From positions 1 to 13,315 of the forward strand of contig CALCML010000319.1 in the NCBI GenBank assembly GCA_937967765.1: DNA of 13,315 nt. The letters run 5' to 3'. Both the position numbers and the translations under genes were made by a program. The first letter of the stretch is position 1, and the number at the start of each line of letters is the position of its first letter. Under the pieces are notes generated by a model that ran no database searches, had not been told where the DNA came from, and saw nothing but the letters and a program-made list of their open reading frames with translations. Shown here piece by piece: positions 12,916-13,315 of this stretch. This DNA is from an uncultured Carnobacterium sp. Lineage in GTDB: Bacteria; Bacillota; Bacilli; Lactobacillales; Aerococcaceae.

Positions 12916-12926
12916 GGTCTCATATC

Positions 12927-13315
12927 CTAATTGTTTTGCAAATCCTCTACTTCCGCTACTGAGTAGTCTTTCTTTTCGAGGGCGTCGATGATTTGTTGTA
13001 GGGTATCTTTTGTCACGCCCGCTGGCAATGTAATCAAGATACGACGTAAGCTTTTATCTTTCTCAGTATCGATGGTCATTACGTTCGCGATAGAAGCATA
13101 CTTGTTAATCACTTTAGAGATGTTCGCAAGTGCGCCTTTTTCACCGCCAGAGATAATTGTTAATACATAAGAACCGTTTTTCACGTTCCATGATTCTTGA
13201 AGCATGCTAAGTAAGCTGCTGTGAGTCAAGATTCCGTAGAACCGTTGTTGTTTATCTAACACGGCAATGTAAGGTAATTCTTTAATCGTGAAGAACACTT
13301 TGAAGAAAGAGCTAT
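12927..13315 (-). CDS. CBS-domain protein with C-terminal ACT-like domain (AcuB type), 5' end missing
   Basis: The frame is open to the window edge, so the N-terminus is outside; about 128 residues are visible. The first part, with LPYIAVLDKQQRFYGILTHSSLL, is the end of a CBS motif (beta-strand, GIL(T) turn and final helix), presumably the second of a Bateman pair. The remainder, from YVLTIISGGEKGALANISKVINKYASIANV to VEDL, has the beta-alpha-beta pattern of an ACT-like domain. Such proteins sense small ligands, often adenine nucleotides; some CBS proteins of Firmicutes bind cyclic di-AMP. Ligand and partner cannot be read from this fragment. An internal GTG at 13298 is unlikely to be the true start because it falls inside the CBS fold. 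Confidence 0.82.
   Translation of the reverse strand, partial: SSFFKVFFTIKELPYIAVLDKQQRFYGILTHSSLLSMLQESWNVKNGSYVLTIISGGEKGALANISKVINKYASIANVMTIDTEKDKSLRRILITLPAGVTKDTLQQIIDALEKKDYSVAEVEDLQNN

Noticed and set aside
12681..12923. An 80-codon minus-strand open frame
   Set aside because: It crosses repeat E and the GC-rich multi-hairpin element with no ribosome binding site; structural constraint explains the sequence.

Overview
The window looks like chromosomal DNA of a low-GC Gram-positive coccus of the order Lactobacillales, probably near Granulicatella/Carnobacteriaceae. The order rests on the neighbourhoods rplU-prp-rpmA, ytxK-ackA and an HdiR-like repressor with a UmuC-type polymerase, plus strong AGGAGG ribosome binding sites. 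The genus is a guess.

Layout. (1) 106-1440, minus strand: a very AT-rich cluster of six small membrane-protein genes (31, 69, 54, 62, 67 and 67 aa). It contains one paralogous pair and repeated junction sequences, and resembles a bacteriocin/immunity-type accessory cluster, though I recognise none of the proteins. (2) 1441-2059: no genes, several strong hairpins and two structured repeats (A, B). (3) 2060-4305, minus: ytxK-like methyltransferase and ackA (acetate kinase). (4) 4507-5609, minus: rplU (L21), prp (the protease that trims L27) and rpmA (L27), with a consensus promoter, L21-type leader and terminator. (5) 5716-8245, minus: a self-regulated DNA-damage operon of HdiR/LexA-like repressor, Y-family polymerase and YolD-like protein, tightly coupled. 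(6) 8246-8862: gene-free, with structured repeat C. (7) 8863-9329, minus: cdd with its own promoter and terminator. (8) 9431-12009, plus: an 841-aa ABC exporter with ATPase and FtsX-type permease fused. (9) 12010-12926: gene-free, with tandem palindromes, structured repeats D and E with duplicated flanks, and a separate GC-rich multi-hairpin element. (10) 12927-13315, minus: 3' part of a CBS/ACT-type regulatory protein, cut by the window edge.

The most unusual content is a family of at least five dispersed structured elements (A, B, C, D, E). In C, D and E the 12-mers AATGTGAATTAC and GTTTGAAGCTTG are identical, while the hairpin between them differs completely in sequence yet stays perfectly paired, often with a TTTA loop. 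A short helix encloses them, a second hairpin carries a conserved loop (GAG-ACTnnnGG-CTC), and a long outer stem closes the element with arm sequences unique to each copy. This covariation inside one window points to a folded RNA or single-stranded DNA rather than a simple sequence repeat. I do not recognise the family.
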